From the NCBI GenBank assembly GCA_016218545.1, contig JACRDQ010000046.1:62001-126000 (forward strand): a stretch of DNA of 64,000 nucleotides. Direction: 5' to 3'. Numbering within the stretch: the stretch's first letter is position 1; every line of letters starts with the position of its first letter. Shown here piece by piece: positions 1 to 8,176 of the stretch. The notes beneath the pieces were generated by a model. The model made no database searches. It saw nothing but the letters and a program-made list of their open reading frames with translations, and had not been told where the DNA came from. A program made the position numbers and the translations under genes. Source of the stretch: Elusimicrobiota bacterium (GTDB taxonomy: Bacteria > Elusimicrobiota > Elusimicrobia > UBA1565 > UBA9628).

Positions 1-690
1 GTCTTCTACGTGCTGGGCTGCCTCGTCCTGCTCGCGGCGGGTTGGGCGACCATCCCGGCTACGATCAAGCTCATCCTCTCGAGCGCGTTCGAGGGCCAGG
101 CCGCGGTCGGAGGCTTCCTCGGAGCAGGGGTCAAGGAGGCCCTGCGCTACGGAGTGGCGCGCGGGCTCTTCTCCAACGAATCAGGCCTGGGCAGCGCGCC
201 CATCGTGGCTGCCGCGGCCCAGACCCCGGACCCGGTGCGCCAAGCCCTGGTCTCCTCCACCGGCACCTTCTGGGACACCGTGGTGGTCTGCCTCATGACA
301 GGCCTGGTGATCGTCAACTCCGGCCGCTGGATGGACACGGACGCCGCGGGCCAGGCCCTGCGCGGCGCCGCCCTCACCAAGGCCGCGTTCGAAGGCATCC
401 CGCGCGCGGGCCCGCTCATCCTCTCCGTGGGCCTCTTCACCTTCGTCTTCTCCACCATCCTCGGTTGGGAGTACTACGGCGAGAAAGCCGCGGAGTACCT
501 CTTCGGGACCAAGATCGTGCGGCCCTACCGCGTGGCCTGGGTCCTGGCCGTCATGGTCGGGTCCGTGGCCACCCTGCCCGCGGTATGGGCGTTCTCGGAC
601 ATCATGAACGGGCTCATGGCCGTGCCTAACCTGATCTCGCTCGTGGTCCTCAGCGGGGTCATCGCCGAGGAGACCCGCAAGCACCTCTAG
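1..690 (+). CDS. Sodium:amino-acid symporter, AGCS family (5' truncated)
   Basis: C-terminal part of an alanine/glycine:cation symporter, an inner-membrane protein that imports a small neutral amino acid with Na+. Reading frame 1 is open from base 1, so the true start lies upstream of the window; about 229 residues are visible. The stretch GLFSNESGLGSAPI is the AGCS family signature, followed by several hydrophobic segments and the usual FSTILGWEYYGEKAAEYLFG region before a short charged tail. The stop codon overlaps the stop of the convergent ferredoxin gene by two bases, so no room remains for a terminator between them. The family call is firm; the exact substrate cannot be read from sequence. 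Confidence 0.93.
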   Translation, partial: VFYVLGCLVLLAAGWATIPATIKLILSSAFEGQAAVGGFLGAGVKEALRYGVARGLFSNESGLGSAPIVAAAAQTPDPVRQALVSSTGTFWDTVVVCLMTGLVIVNSGRWMDTDAAGQALRGAALTKAAFEGIPRAGPLILSVGLFTFVFSTILGWEYYGEKAAEYLFGTKIVRPYRVAWVLAVMVGSVATLPAVWAFSDIMNGLMAVPNLISLVVLSGVIAEETRKHL

Positions 691-2132
691 AAGGCGAAGC
701 CCTCGTCCCGGTCCGGCTTGATGTCCGAAAGACGCGCCCCGCGTCCGGCCTTCCTGGGGATGAACGCGAAGGTGTGCAGCCTCTTGGGCCGCACCGCAAT
801 GGCCTTCTCCGGCAGGACCGGGCAGGCCGCCTCGCAGGCTCCGCACCCGATGCAGTAGTCGTCCTTGAGCTCGGGCTTGCGGGTCTTCTTGTGCGGCACC
901 ATGGAGATAGCGCCCGTGGGACAGCGCTCGTGGCAGGCCGCGCAATCCTTGTCGTGCGCGATGGGCAGGCAGCGCTCCTTCTTGAGGATGGAGGAGCCGA
1001 TCTTGATCCTCTTCTTGACCGGCAGGGGGAAGTACGCCAGAGCCCCGCTCGGGCACACGGCCAAGCAGGCGTTGCACTCATAGGAGCAGGCCTTGGTCCC
1101 GAACGCCATGCGGGCCTGTCCCATGCCCGCCAGGGGCTCGAACCCCTTGCGCTCGATGATGCGCGTGGGGCACACCGAGGCGCAGGCCCCGCACCCCACG
1201 CAGCGGCTGTAGAACTCGTCGACGGCCCTGCCTCCCGGAGGCACGCCCTCCCTGGGCTCGCCAGCGGGATGGCCCAGCGCTCCGGCGTGGAGGCGCCTTG
1301 CGGTCAGGCCTCCGAGCGCGACCGCTCCGGCGGCCAGCAGGAAGCGCCGTCTTCCCGGGTCAGCCGCGGCCGGGGCGGAGGACCACGGAGCCTCGAAGCG
1401 GTACGCCAGGCGCCCGGTCGGGCAGGAGGCCAGGCACTCGAGGCAGTCCACGCAGCGCGAGTCGTCGAGCCTGCCTTTCTCCACGCAGCGGACCGGGCAG
1501 GAGCGCGAGCACGCGCCGCAGCCCGCGCATCCCGGCCCCACCCGCGTCTTGAACAGGGCCTTGCCCCGCATCAGCATGAACAGGCACCCGGTAGGGCACA
1601 AGGTCGCGCAGAACCAACGCGGCTTCCAGAGCGGGAGCGCCAGCAGGACCAGGCCGAAGAAAAGGCTCCAGGCAGCGAGGCCGTCCAGGGCCCGCTCAGA
1701 CCACGCCAGGTCCGCCAGCCCAAGGAAGCCGCCCAGGAGGCTCGAATGGTCGAGTAAGCGGAAGGCCGCGGACCCTGAGAGCAGCAGCGCCCAGGCCAGG
1801 CCGAAGCTCGCGTACCGGACCACGGACCTGCCGCCGGCAGGCTTCGGGGAGAGGCCCAAGCCGGCTGCCAGGCGGCCTGCCGCGTCCTGAAGGAAGCCCG
1901 CCGGGCACCACCAGGAGCAGTAGAGCCTGCCGAAGACCAGAGGCAGGACCGCCAGCAGCAGGACCACCGGCCAGAAGCGCGGGAGGTCCAGCCAGACCGC
2001 TCCCGAGAGCGCGGGCAGGAACTGGGTCGCGCTCTCGAACGCAGCGACCCGCGGCCAGGAGGCCAGGCCGAAGAACACGGCCAGGCAAAGGATGAAGGAG
2101 GCGGCTTGGGAGGAGAGCCTGAGGTCCTTCAC
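687..2132 (-). CDS. NapH/NapG-like polyferredoxin membrane fusion protein
   Basis: A 481-residue membrane electron carrier. The N-terminal half resembles NapH: about four to five hydrophobic segments, CSWWCPAG near residues 72-79, CATLCPTGC near 175-183, then two ferredoxin clusters (202-238). The second half starts with an internal twin-arginine-like segment (RRRFLLAAGAVALGG, about 261-275) and continues with at least four more Cys-rich 4Fe-4S motifs, as in NapG. The GTG start is chosen because its GTGA overlaps the TGA of the upstream DUF362 gene; reading further upstream only gives antisense-like sequence. The pair is probably one operon. It probably passes electrons between quinone and a partner protein; the actual redox partner is not in the window. 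Confidence 0.85.
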   Translation of the reverse strand: MKDLRLSSQAASFILCLAVFFGLASWPRVAAFESATQFLPALSGAVWLDLPRFWPVVLLLAVLPLVFGRLYCSWWCPAGFLQDAAGRLAAGLGLSPKPAGGRSVVRYASFGLAWALLLSGSAAFRLLDHSSLLGGFLGLADLAWSERALDGLAAWSLFFGLVLLALPLWKPRWFCATLCPTGCLFMLMRGKALFKTRVGPGCAGCGACSRSCPVRCVEKGRLDDSRCVDCLECLASCPTGRLAYRFEAPWSSAPAAADPGRRRFLLAAGAVALGGLTARRLHAGALGHPAGEPREGVPPGGRAVDEFYSRCVGCGACASVCPTRIIERKGFEPLAGMGQARMAFGTKACSYECNACLAVCPSGALAYFPLPVKKRIKIGSSILKKERCLPIAHDKDCAACHERCPTGAISMVPHKKTRKPELKDDYCIGCGACEAACPVLPEKAIAVRPKRLHTFAFIPRKAGRGARLSDIKPDRDEGFAF

Positions 2133-3082
2133 GCGGCCAGGGAGATCCTCTTGACCGCTTTCTTGTCTATGTCCGAGGAGCCCAGCCCGAGGCCCTCGGC
2201 CAGGCCGATGTGCGCGACCTGGGAAGGCTTGAGGCCCAGGGTCTTGACCGCGGCCGTGTCCGCCAGCACGATGTCCTGGGACAGGATCAGGGTCTTCTTG
2301 AGGAGGAGGTCCTCGGTCCCCAGCCCCCTGGGCCCGTTCTTCACCATGACGATGAAGGCGTCGACCACGTTCAGGTCCGGCTTGCGCACGAGCGGGAACT
2401 CGGCGATGGCCTGGTGCAGGCCGTGGCGGTGCCACCACCCGCGGTCCCAGACCACACCCATGAGGTTCTTCATGGCCGCGGTCATGTTCGCCCCGCCGTG
2501 GCTCTTGAGCACGGGCACGTTGATGACCACGTCGCAGTCGAGGTAGAGCCCGTGGACCTCGACCTCCTTGAGGAGGCCCGCCCCCGGGACAGGCACCTTG
2601 CGGTAATCCGACCGGTCGTCGCCCCGCCGCATCTCGCCTCCGGCCGCCTTCACGGCGTCCGCGATGCCGGAGAGGCGGTGGCACTCCTCTTCGAGGTCCA
2701 CGCTGTGGTCGAAGACGAAGACCTTCCTCGCCCCGGCGCGGCGGGCCGAGGCCACGATGCACCCAACGAGCTCGGGATTGGTGCAGGCCGCCTCGTTGGG
2801 GGTCTTGGCCCAGCCGATGTTGGGCTTGACGAGCACGGTCCGCCCCTTCTGGACGAAGCGGCCCATGCCGCCCAGGGCCTTGATCCCGGCGTCGAACATC
2901 TGCGCCGGGGAGCCGTCCTTGACGCCCACGAGGTCGGGCCAGCCCTTGGCCGGGGAGCCCTGGGCCGCGGCCCAGGCCGGCGCGGCCCTGCCGAGGAGCC
3001 CGGCCGCGGCCGAGCCCGCGGCCAGGCAGCCGAGCATTCCGACGAACTCTTTGCGCGTCAGGGGGCGGGGTTCGGATGGCAT
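2129..3082 (-). CDS. DUF362 domain protein with Tat-like signal
   Basis: A 317-residue protein of the DUF362 family, which is often encoded beside 4Fe-4S proteins and has no settled biochemical role. The N-terminus has a basic LTRKEF motif followed by a hydrophobic stretch and an AWA site near residue 37, which looks like a twin-arginine signal with RK in place of RR. Family features include VLVKPNIGW, VFVFDHSVD and VINVPVLKSHGGANMTAAMKN. The stop overlaps the GTG of the ferredoxin fusion by the GTGA arrangement, so the two are co-translated and the DUF362 protein probably works with that electron carrier outside the membrane. Exported location is inferred from the signal. Confidence 0.85.
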   Translation of the reverse strand: MPSEPRPLTRKEFVGMLGCLAAGSAAAGLLGRAAPAWAAAQGSPAKGWPDLVGVKDGSPAQMFDAGIKALGGMGRFVQKGRTVLVKPNIGWAKTPNEAACTNPELVGCIVASARRAGARKVFVFDHSVDLEEECHRLSGIADAVKAAGGEMRRGDDRSDYRKVPVPGAGLLKEVEVHGLYLDCDVVINVPVLKSHGGANMTAAMKNLMGVVWDRGWWHRHGLHQAIAEFPLVRKPDLNVVDAFIVMVKNGPRGLGTEDLLLKKTLILSQDIVLADTAAVKTLGLKPSQVAHIGLAEGLGLGSSDIDKKAVKRISLAA

Positions 3083-3155
3083 CGCATGGCTCCAGTCGCG
3101 GCGGATGTCCCAGGGCTCCTATTTTAGTGTATTATGGAAGATGAGAGGCACCCCC

Positions 3156-3644
3156 ATGGCCGTTCGAATCTTCGTCACCGGCGGGACGTTCGACAAGGAA
3201 TACGACGAGCTCACGGGCGCGCTCTTCTTCCGCAGGACCCACCTTTCCGAGATGCTGCGCCTGGGACGCTGCCGCGTGCCTGTCCGCGTCTCCACCCTGA
3301 TGATGATCGACAGCCTCAACATGAAGGACCGCGACCGCAAGGCCGTCCTCAAGGCCTGCGCGGACGCGGCCGAGCACCGCATCGTGGTCACGCACGGCAC
3401 GGACACCATGGTCGAGACCGCGCGGGTGCTGGGCCCGTCCGTCCGGGGCAAGACCGTGGTGCTGACCGGCGCCATGGTCCCCTACAAGTTCGGCAGCTCG
3501 GACGGCATGTTCAACCTCGGCAGCGCCCTCTCCTTCGCACAGGTCCTGGCCCCGGGCGTCTACATCGCCATGAACGGCAAGTGCTTCACCTGGAACAACG
3601 CGGCCAAGGACAGGGCCAAGGGCGAGTTCCGGGAGCCGCGGTGA
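3156..3644 (+). CDS. Asparaginase N-terminal-domain protein (single domain)
   Basis: A 162-residue protein made of only the N-terminal catalytic domain of type I/II L-asparaginase. It shows FVTGGTFDKEY with the first catalytic threonine, VVTHGTDTM with the Thr-Asp pair, and VVLTGAMVPYKFGSSDG. Full asparaginases are about 330 residues; the C-terminal domain is absent and the next gene starts at once, so this is a naturally short protein rather than a frameshift product. ATG 3156 is preferred because GAGAGG lies 7 bases upstream; an in-frame ATG at 3141 is possible. Whether it hydrolyses asparagine or a related amide is unknown. A TATTAT -10-like box lies at 3130-3135. Confidence 0.85.
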   Translation: MAVRIFVTGGTFDKEYDELTGALFFRRTHLSEMLRLGRCRVPVRVSTLMMIDSLNMKDRDRKAVLKACADAAEHRIVVTHGTDTMVETARVLGPSVRGKTVVLTGAMVPYKFGSSDGMFNLGSALSFAQVLAPGVYIAMNGKCFTWNNAAKDRAKGEFREPR

Positions 3645-5323
3645 GCCTCCTCCCCTGGCTGGCTTATGGCGCGGCCCTCCTGGCCGGCCTGGTCTACGCC
3701 ATCCTGGCCTCCTTCGAGCGCGTCTACGAGCGCATCACCCTGCCCCAGCTCTGCTACCTGGCCTATGTCCTGCTCTGCTCGCTCGTGGCCACCCGGACCG
3801 GCAGCCTGGCCGCGGGCCTGCCCTTCCTGGCCGTGCCCCTGGGCATCTTCGCCTGGCTGACCCTGCGCTCCGAGCCGGAGCAGAGCGTGTCCCTGCAAGC
3901 CCGGGCCCAGCAGGACCTCGACCTCTTCCGCAAGGTCCTGGCTGAGAAGCCGGGGGACGTGATCGCCTTGGAGGGCATCGCCGACCTCTACGCAAAGGTC
4001 GGAGAGCCGGAGCCTGCCAAACGGTGGTACGCCAAGCTCGAGCAGGTCTACGCGGCCAACCCGGCCTACGAGCGGCTCAGGATCAGCCTGGAGGAGAAGG
4101 TCTCCAACCTGGAGCTCAACCCCGGCGCGGGCACGGACCCCCTGCTGCCCTTCTACCTGAGGGCGTGCCCCAAGTGCGACTCCATGGCCTTCCGCTCCCA
4201 GTTCGCCTGCCAGGTCTGCAAGGAGCCGTTCTACGCCGGCAAGTGGCGGTGGCGTGCCGCGGTGGTCAACAGGTTCCTCGAGCGGCACTCGCTCGTGCCC
4301 GTGACCGCGGCGAGCCTCCTCTTCCTGCCCTTCCTCCACTGGTTCGGGAACACGGCCTACTTCATCCTGCTCGGGGTCTGGAGCCTGGGGCTGAGGACCC
4401 ACTCCGGCCAGAAGCGCGTGGTCCAGGGAGAGCTGCCCGGCGAGCTGCCGCGGTTCCTCCTCCGGACCGGCATGGTCGCGTGCGCCCTGGCGGGCATCAT
4501 GTCCCTGAGCCACGGGTCCAGGACGGCCAGAGCATTCCAGCGCCGCGGCACGGCCCCCCAAGCAAGCCCGGCCTCGACCCAGCCCGGCAACCCCGGCAGC
4601 ATCAGGCCCTCCATGCGGCCCGAGGTGAAGGTGGCCCTGACCGGCGCCCTGGACCGGGGCGAGTTCGACGCGTCCTATCCCCCGGGCACGGCCATGCGCG
4701 CCGTGATCGAGGAGATCGCGGTCCACAACGCAAGCCAGACCTTGGAGAAGGCCGTGGCCGAGGCCCGGGCCTCCGGGACCCTGGACGCGCCCTACCCCTC
4801 GGGCCTGACCCTCCGCCAGGCGCTCTTCGAGCTCTCCCAGGGACGTTCGAGCCCGGCCGTCGAGAAGGCCGCGGCCGAGGCCGCGGCCAGCGGCGACCTC
4901 GACAAGCCCTTTGCCGGAGGCCTCACCTTCAGGCAGGTCCTGGCCGAAGCCAGCCAGGGCTACCCCGGCCCGGCCATCGAGAAGGCGCTCACCCTCTCCA
5001 GGCAGGCGGACGAGGCCGCGGCGCGCAGCGAGGCCGCCCAGGCTGAGGCCCTGGGGACGAGCCCGCCCTCGGATGACCCCAAGGCCGTGGTCTCGGCCGT
5101 CCTCCCGCTTCTCTCCAGGCCTGAGCGCGACGCCCAACTCGAGGCGGTGCAGACCCTCTCGGACATACGCTTTGCGGCCAACGCCGAGGAAGCGCTGCCC
5201 CTGCTCGAGCCGCTGACCCGCAGCCAGGACCAGGACGTGGCCGACTTCGCCAAGCTCGCGCTCGAGCGCATCAGGTACTGCCAAGGGAGCACCCTCTGCC
5301 AGGCGAAGTGGCGCAAAAGATGA
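3641..5323 (+). CDS. Membrane zinc-ribbon protein with TPR-like region and three tandem repeats
   Basis: A 560-residue protein I cannot assign to a named family. It opens with two or three hydrophobic segments, then an alpha-helical TPR-like stretch (about residues 85-150), a zinc-ribbon-like pair CPKCD and CQVCKE (about 177-197), two more hydrophobic segments, a Pro/Ser-rich linker and three tandem repeats of roughly 37-40 residues, each ending its first half with Tyr/Phe-Pro/Ala-Gly-Thr/Leu and containing a conserved Leu-Arg-Gln-like core (about 330-450). The C-terminus is helical, possibly HEAT-like. GTG 3641 overlaps the asparaginase stop as GTGA, implying coupled translation with that gene. 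Function unknown. Confidence 0.75.
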   Translation: MSLLPWLAYGAALLAGLVYAILASFERVYERITLPQLCYLAYVLLCSLVATRTGSLAAGLPFLAVPLGIFAWLTLRSEPEQSVSLQARAQQDLDLFRKVLAEKPGDVIALEGIADLYAKVGEPEPAKRWYAKLEQVYAANPAYERLRISLEEKVSNLELNPGAGTDPLLPFYLRACPKCDSMAFRSQFACQVCKEPFYAGKWRWRAAVVNRFLERHSLVPVTAASLLFLPFLHWFGNTAYFILLGVWSLGLRTHSGQKRVVQGELPGELPRFLLRTGMVACALAGIMSLSHGSRTARAFQRRGTAPQASPASTQPGNPGSIRPSMRPEVKVALTGALDRGEFDASYPPGTAMRAVIEEIAVHNASQTLEKAVAEARASGTLDAPYPSGLTLRQALFELSQGRSSPAVEKAAAEAAASGDLDKPFAGGLTFRQVLAEASQGYPGPAIEKALTLSRQADEAAARSEAAQAEALGTSPPSDDPKAVVSAVLPLLSRPERDAQLEAVQTLSDIRFAANAEEALPLLEPLTRSQDQDVADFAKLALERIRYCQGSTLCQAKWRKR

Positions 5324-5345
5324 TCCCGTCAAGGAGGAGGAGACC

Positions 5346-5789
5346 ATGAGGACCTTCGTCATCATCGCCGTGCTCGGCACGGTCGGCTATTTCGGGTTCA
5401 AGGCGGCCACGGCCGAATCCGAGGCCTTCGTCGCTTTCAAGAAGTTCATGGAGTGGCAGAGGAACGGCAACTGCGGCGAGATGCGGGGGCTTACCGAGGA
5501 GCAGGCCCTCCAGAGGGTGGAGGAACTCTGCGCGCCGGTGGGCAGGACCTCGGCCGCGAGCATGATCGCGGATTTGAACTCCACTCCGTCCGGCGCCATG
5601 CGCTCCTCCGTCTACAAGGTGGAGGAGGAGAAGAAGGCCGCAGGCGGCGCCGAGGTGACCATGGTGATCAAGGAGAGCGTCCGCGGCCGCAGCTCGGCCA
5701 TGAACCCGCTTCCTCCTCCGCGCAGGCACACGGTCAAGGCCCGGAAGTCCGGCAGCGCCTGGAAGCTCGTGGAGCTGTCGGCGCAGTGA
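5346..5789 (+). CDS. Small membrane-anchored or secreted hypothetical protein
   Basis: A 147-residue protein of unknown function. The first 20 residues (MRTFVIIAVLGTVGYFGF) form an uncleaved anchor or signal; the rest is a small mixed domain reminiscent of the cystatin/NTF2-like DUF4878 fold (an early VAFKKFME helix, a late strand ending WKLVEL). That resemblance is only a pattern match. A strong AGGAGGAGA ribosome binding site lies at 5333-5341, which fixes the start. It follows the zinc-ribbon membrane protein by 22 bases and is probably in the same transcript. Confidence 0.7.
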   Translation: MRTFVIIAVLGTVGYFGFKAATAESEAFVAFKKFMEWQRNGNCGEMRGLTEEQALQRVEELCAPVGRTSAASMIADLNSTPSGAMRSSVYKVEEEKKAAGGAEVTMVIKESVRGRSSAMNPLPPPRRHTVKARKSGSAWKLVELSAQ

Positions 5790-5791
5790 CG

Positions 5792-6979
5792 TCAGCCCGC
5801 CCCGTACGCGACGGCTGAGGCGGCGTAGATGGCCGCGGCGCGGGTCACGTGCTCGAGGTCCACGGACTCGTGCGGGCCGTGGGATTGGGAGACCTCGCCC
5901 GGGCCCAGCACCACCGAGGGGATCCCCCCGAAGTTGGCCAGGAGCGAGCCGTCCGTCCACGCAGGGAACACGCCCACGCGGTCCGGCTGGCCGGTCACGG
6001 CCCGGCACGCGGAGAGCACGGACTGGGAGAGCGGGTGCTCGGCTCCGGTCATGAGGGCCAGGTGCTCCAGGGTGGCCATGCCGCCCGTGACGCGGCGCAC
6101 CCCGGTCCGCAGCCCCGGCATGTCCGCCTCGATCCTCGCCAGGTAGCGGTCGAGCTCCCGGCAGACCGAGGCGTAGGACTCGCCGGGGAGGAGCCTGCGG
6201 TCCGCGGTGAGCCGGCAGGACGCGGCCACGGTCGAGGGGCCGTCGCCCCCGCGCACCGTGCCGAAGTTGATGGTGGCTGGACCCAGCATGGGATGGGGCC
6301 GGGCCTTCAGGGCCGGGACGTATTCCTCCTCGACGATCCTCACGAAGCGCGCCGCGGCCGAGATCGCGCTCAAGCCCGCCTCGGGCGTGCCTCCGTGAGC
6401 GGCCCTGCCCGCGAACCGGATGTCGAACCACTCGAGCCCCTTGTGGCCCAGGCAGAGGGTGTTGGAGGTGGGCTCGCCCACGATGGCGCCGTCCGCGGCG
6501 AAGCCCGCCTGGACCATGGCCTCGGTCCCCAGGCTCCTCATCTCCTCGTCGATGACCGCGGCCAGGGTCACGCGGCCCCGTTCGAGGGCGCCCGTCCTCT
6601 TCAAGGCGGCCATGGCCCCGGCCATGGCCGCCAAGCCCCCCTTCATGTCCGAGGTGCCCCGGCCGTACATCCGTCCGTCCTTGATCCGCGCCGAGAACCC
6701 GTCGCCCGGGTCGCCCTCGTTGAGGGGCACGGTGTCCGTATGGCCGTGGAGCACGAGGTGCCGGCCCGGCCGCCGCGCCCTGAGCGTGCAGTAGAGGTTG
6801 GGCCTGCCCGGAGCGACCTCGACCCTCTCGCAGGCAAGCCCCGCCTTCGCGAGGAAGGCTTCGAGCGCCTCCACGACCCGCTCCTCCTGCCGCTCGAGGC
6901 CGGCGTGGCTCGGGATGCGCACGAGATCCTCGAGCAGCGCGATGGTCCCGGAGCCGTCGATGCCCATGTCGGAGGCCAT
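5792..6979 (-). CDS. M20 family metallopeptidase (ArgE/DapE/carboxypeptidase G2-like)
   Basis: A 395-residue cytoplasmic zinc amidohydrolase that removes an acyl group or amino acid from an N-substituted amino acid or dipeptide. Metal-binding and catalytic signatures are present: HGHTDTVP, the bridging Asp of [10 protein letters not shown], the DEEMRS glutamate pair, an acidic GEPTSN and a late histidine in [12 protein letters not shown]. The dimerisation insert with AAHGGTPE is intact. Start at ATG 6979 is preferred over a TTG six codons upstream because the purine-rich GGGGGGA lies just before it. Its precise substrate cannot be told from sequence. A second M20 protein is encoded at 11378-12754 but is a different, secreted subfamily. 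Confidence 0.88.
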   Translation of the reverse strand: MASDMGIDGSGTIALLEDLVRIPSHAGLERQEERVVEALEAFLAKAGLACERVEVAPGRPNLYCTLRARRPGRHLVLHGHTDTVPLNEGDPGDGFSARIKDGRMYGRGTSDMKGGLAAMAGAMAALKRTGALERGRVTLAAVIDEEMRSLGTEAMVQAGFAADGAIVGEPTSNTLCLGHKGLEWFDIRFAGRAAHGGTPEAGLSAISAAARFVRIVEEEYVPALKARPHPMLGPATINFGTVRGGDGPSTVAASCRLTADRRLLPGESYASVCRELDRYLARIEADMPGLRTGVRRVTGGMATLEHLALMTGAEHPLSQSVLSACRAVTGQPDRVGVFPAWTDGSLLANFGGIPSVVLGPGEVSQSHGPHESVDLEHVTRAAAIYAASAVAYGAG

Positions 6980-7077
6980 GTCCCCCCGACTATACAACTT
7001 CGCGGCCCCCTCCTGCCGCCCGGGGTGGCAGGGCCGCGGTCCTCTTATCTACAATGAGCACGCCCCAAGGAGGAACG

Positions 7078-7290
7078 ATGAAAGAATGCTCCATGCAGAA
7101 GAACAAGGCCGGGTGCACCTGCACCTACGACCCATGCTCCCGCAAGGGGGTCTGCTGCGAGTGCCTCGCCTACCACTTCAAGAGCGGGCAGCTCCCGGGC
7201 TGCCTCTTCCCCAAGGACGCGGAGAAGACCTACGACCGCTCCATCGAAAAATTCATCGAGACCTACCAGAAGCGCGGCAAGTGGTGGTAG
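7078..7290 (+). CDS. DUF6485 family Cys-rich small protein
   Basis: A 70-residue protein with eight to nine cysteines arranged as [21 protein letters not shown] and then PGCLFP, matching the DUF6485 family found in many anaerobes. The spacing suggests metal or Fe-S binding, but no biochemical role is known. The ATG at 7078 is chosen over 7054 because AAGGAGGA sits at 7067-7073. A TACAAT -10-like box lies at 7050-7055. The TAG stop codon (7288-7290) is the first half of the TAGAAT -10-like hexamer of the next gene. Confidence 0.85.
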   Translation: MKECSMQKNKAGCTCTYDPCSRKGVCCECLAYHFKSGQLPGCLFPKDAEKTYDRSIEKFIETYQKRGKWW

Positions 7291-7293
7291 AAT
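7288..7293 (+). promoter_or_regulatory. -10 hexamer overlapping a stop codon
   Basis: TAGAAT lies 6 bases before the ATG of the histidine-kinase gene and includes the TAG stop of the preceding DUF6485 gene. If used, transcription would begin at or next to the A of the ATG, giving a leaderless mRNA. No strong -35 match is seen, so this rests on the hexamer and spacing alone. Confidence 0.4.
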
Positions 7294-7299
7294 AGGCCC

Positions 7300-8163
7300 A
7301 TGGCAACAGGAATCGAAGACAGCGTGGACCTCGTCGAGCTGACCAAGCGCGTCCGGCACGACATCGCCACCCCCCTGGCCATCATCGGCCAGTCCTCCTA
7401 CTACGTCAGGAACAAGCTCTCGGCGCAGTCTCCCACGGACACCCAGGCCGTGGCCGCGGCCGGGGCCATCGAAGCCCTCATCCGCGAGGCCGCGGCCCTC
7501 CTCAAGACCATCCAGCCCGACCTCAAGCTCGAGGCCGCGGTGTCCAAGGCCCTGGAGCTCGACGCCACGGTGGCCGGGGTGAAGAAGTCCCTGGGCGGCC
7601 TCAAGACCCGCGTCGAGGCCAAGCCTCCGGTGGACGTGAAAGTCGCCAAGCACCTCGGCATCCTGGCCTCGGAGGCCGAGCGCGCGGACGCCATGCTCCG
7701 GGACGTGGAGGTCTGCTTCAGGGTCAAGACCGTCAAGCCTCGGTTGGCCGAGCTGGACCCCATCGTCGCGGCCGCGGTGGAGGGCTTCGCCTTCCCGGCG
7801 GAGGTCAAGGCTTCCAAGAGCCTGGGCTTCAAGGGGAAAGCCCTGGTGGACGCCCCGAGCCTGACCCTGGCCCTGCGCGACCTCCTCAAGAACTGCGCGG
7901 ACGCCCTGCCGGCGGGAGGCCGGGTCTCGGTGGCGACCAAGGCTGAGGGGAACCTCGCGGTCATCGAGGTCTCGGACACGGGACCCGGGTTCACCCCCGA
8001 CGCCCTGGCCAAGGGCTTCGTCCCGCTCTTCGCCACCCTGCCGGGCAAGCTCGGGCTGGGCCTGACCGTGGTCAAGAAGGCCATGACGCACCATAAGGGC
8101 AAGGCCGAGCTCAAGAAGGGGGCGGGCGCCTGCGTGCGGCTCAGCCTGCCCGCGGCTTCTTAA
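7300..8163 (+). CDS. Sensor-less histidine kinase (HATPase domain)
   Basis: A 287-residue soluble histidine kinase. The H-box-like VRHDIATPL places the likely phospho-accepting histidine at residue 20, followed by a helical segment (about 20-150). The catalytic domain shows an N-box (LRDLLKNCADAL), a G1 box (VSDTGPGF) and a G2 box (GKLGLGLTVVKKAMTHHKG). There is no transmembrane, PAS or GAF input domain and no response regulator nearby, so the signal is probably brought by a partner protein. It starts 9 bases after the DUF6485 gene, which is a candidate partner by position only. No ribosome binding site is evident, in keeping with the leaderless -10 placement. Confidence 0.85.
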   Translation: MATGIEDSVDLVELTKRVRHDIATPLAIIGQSSYYVRNKLSAQSPTDTQAVAAAGAIEALIREAAALLKTIQPDLKLEAAVSKALELDATVAGVKKSLGGLKTRVEAKPPVDVKVAKHLGILASEAERADAMLRDVEVCFRVKTVKPRLAELDPIVAAAVEGFAFPAEVKASKSLGFKGKALVDAPSLTLALRDLLKNCADALPAGGRVSVATKAEGNLAVIEVSDTGPGFTPDALAKGFVPLFATLPGKLGLGLTVVKKAMTHHKGKAELKKGAGACVRLSLPAAS

Positions 8164-8176
8164 GGATCGGCCCTGC

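Noticed and set aside
3560-5380. 606-codon open frame on the minus strand
   Set aside because: Shadow of the zinc-ribbon membrane protein gene; its composition is biased (Gly, Leu, Glu, Arg) and shows no domain.
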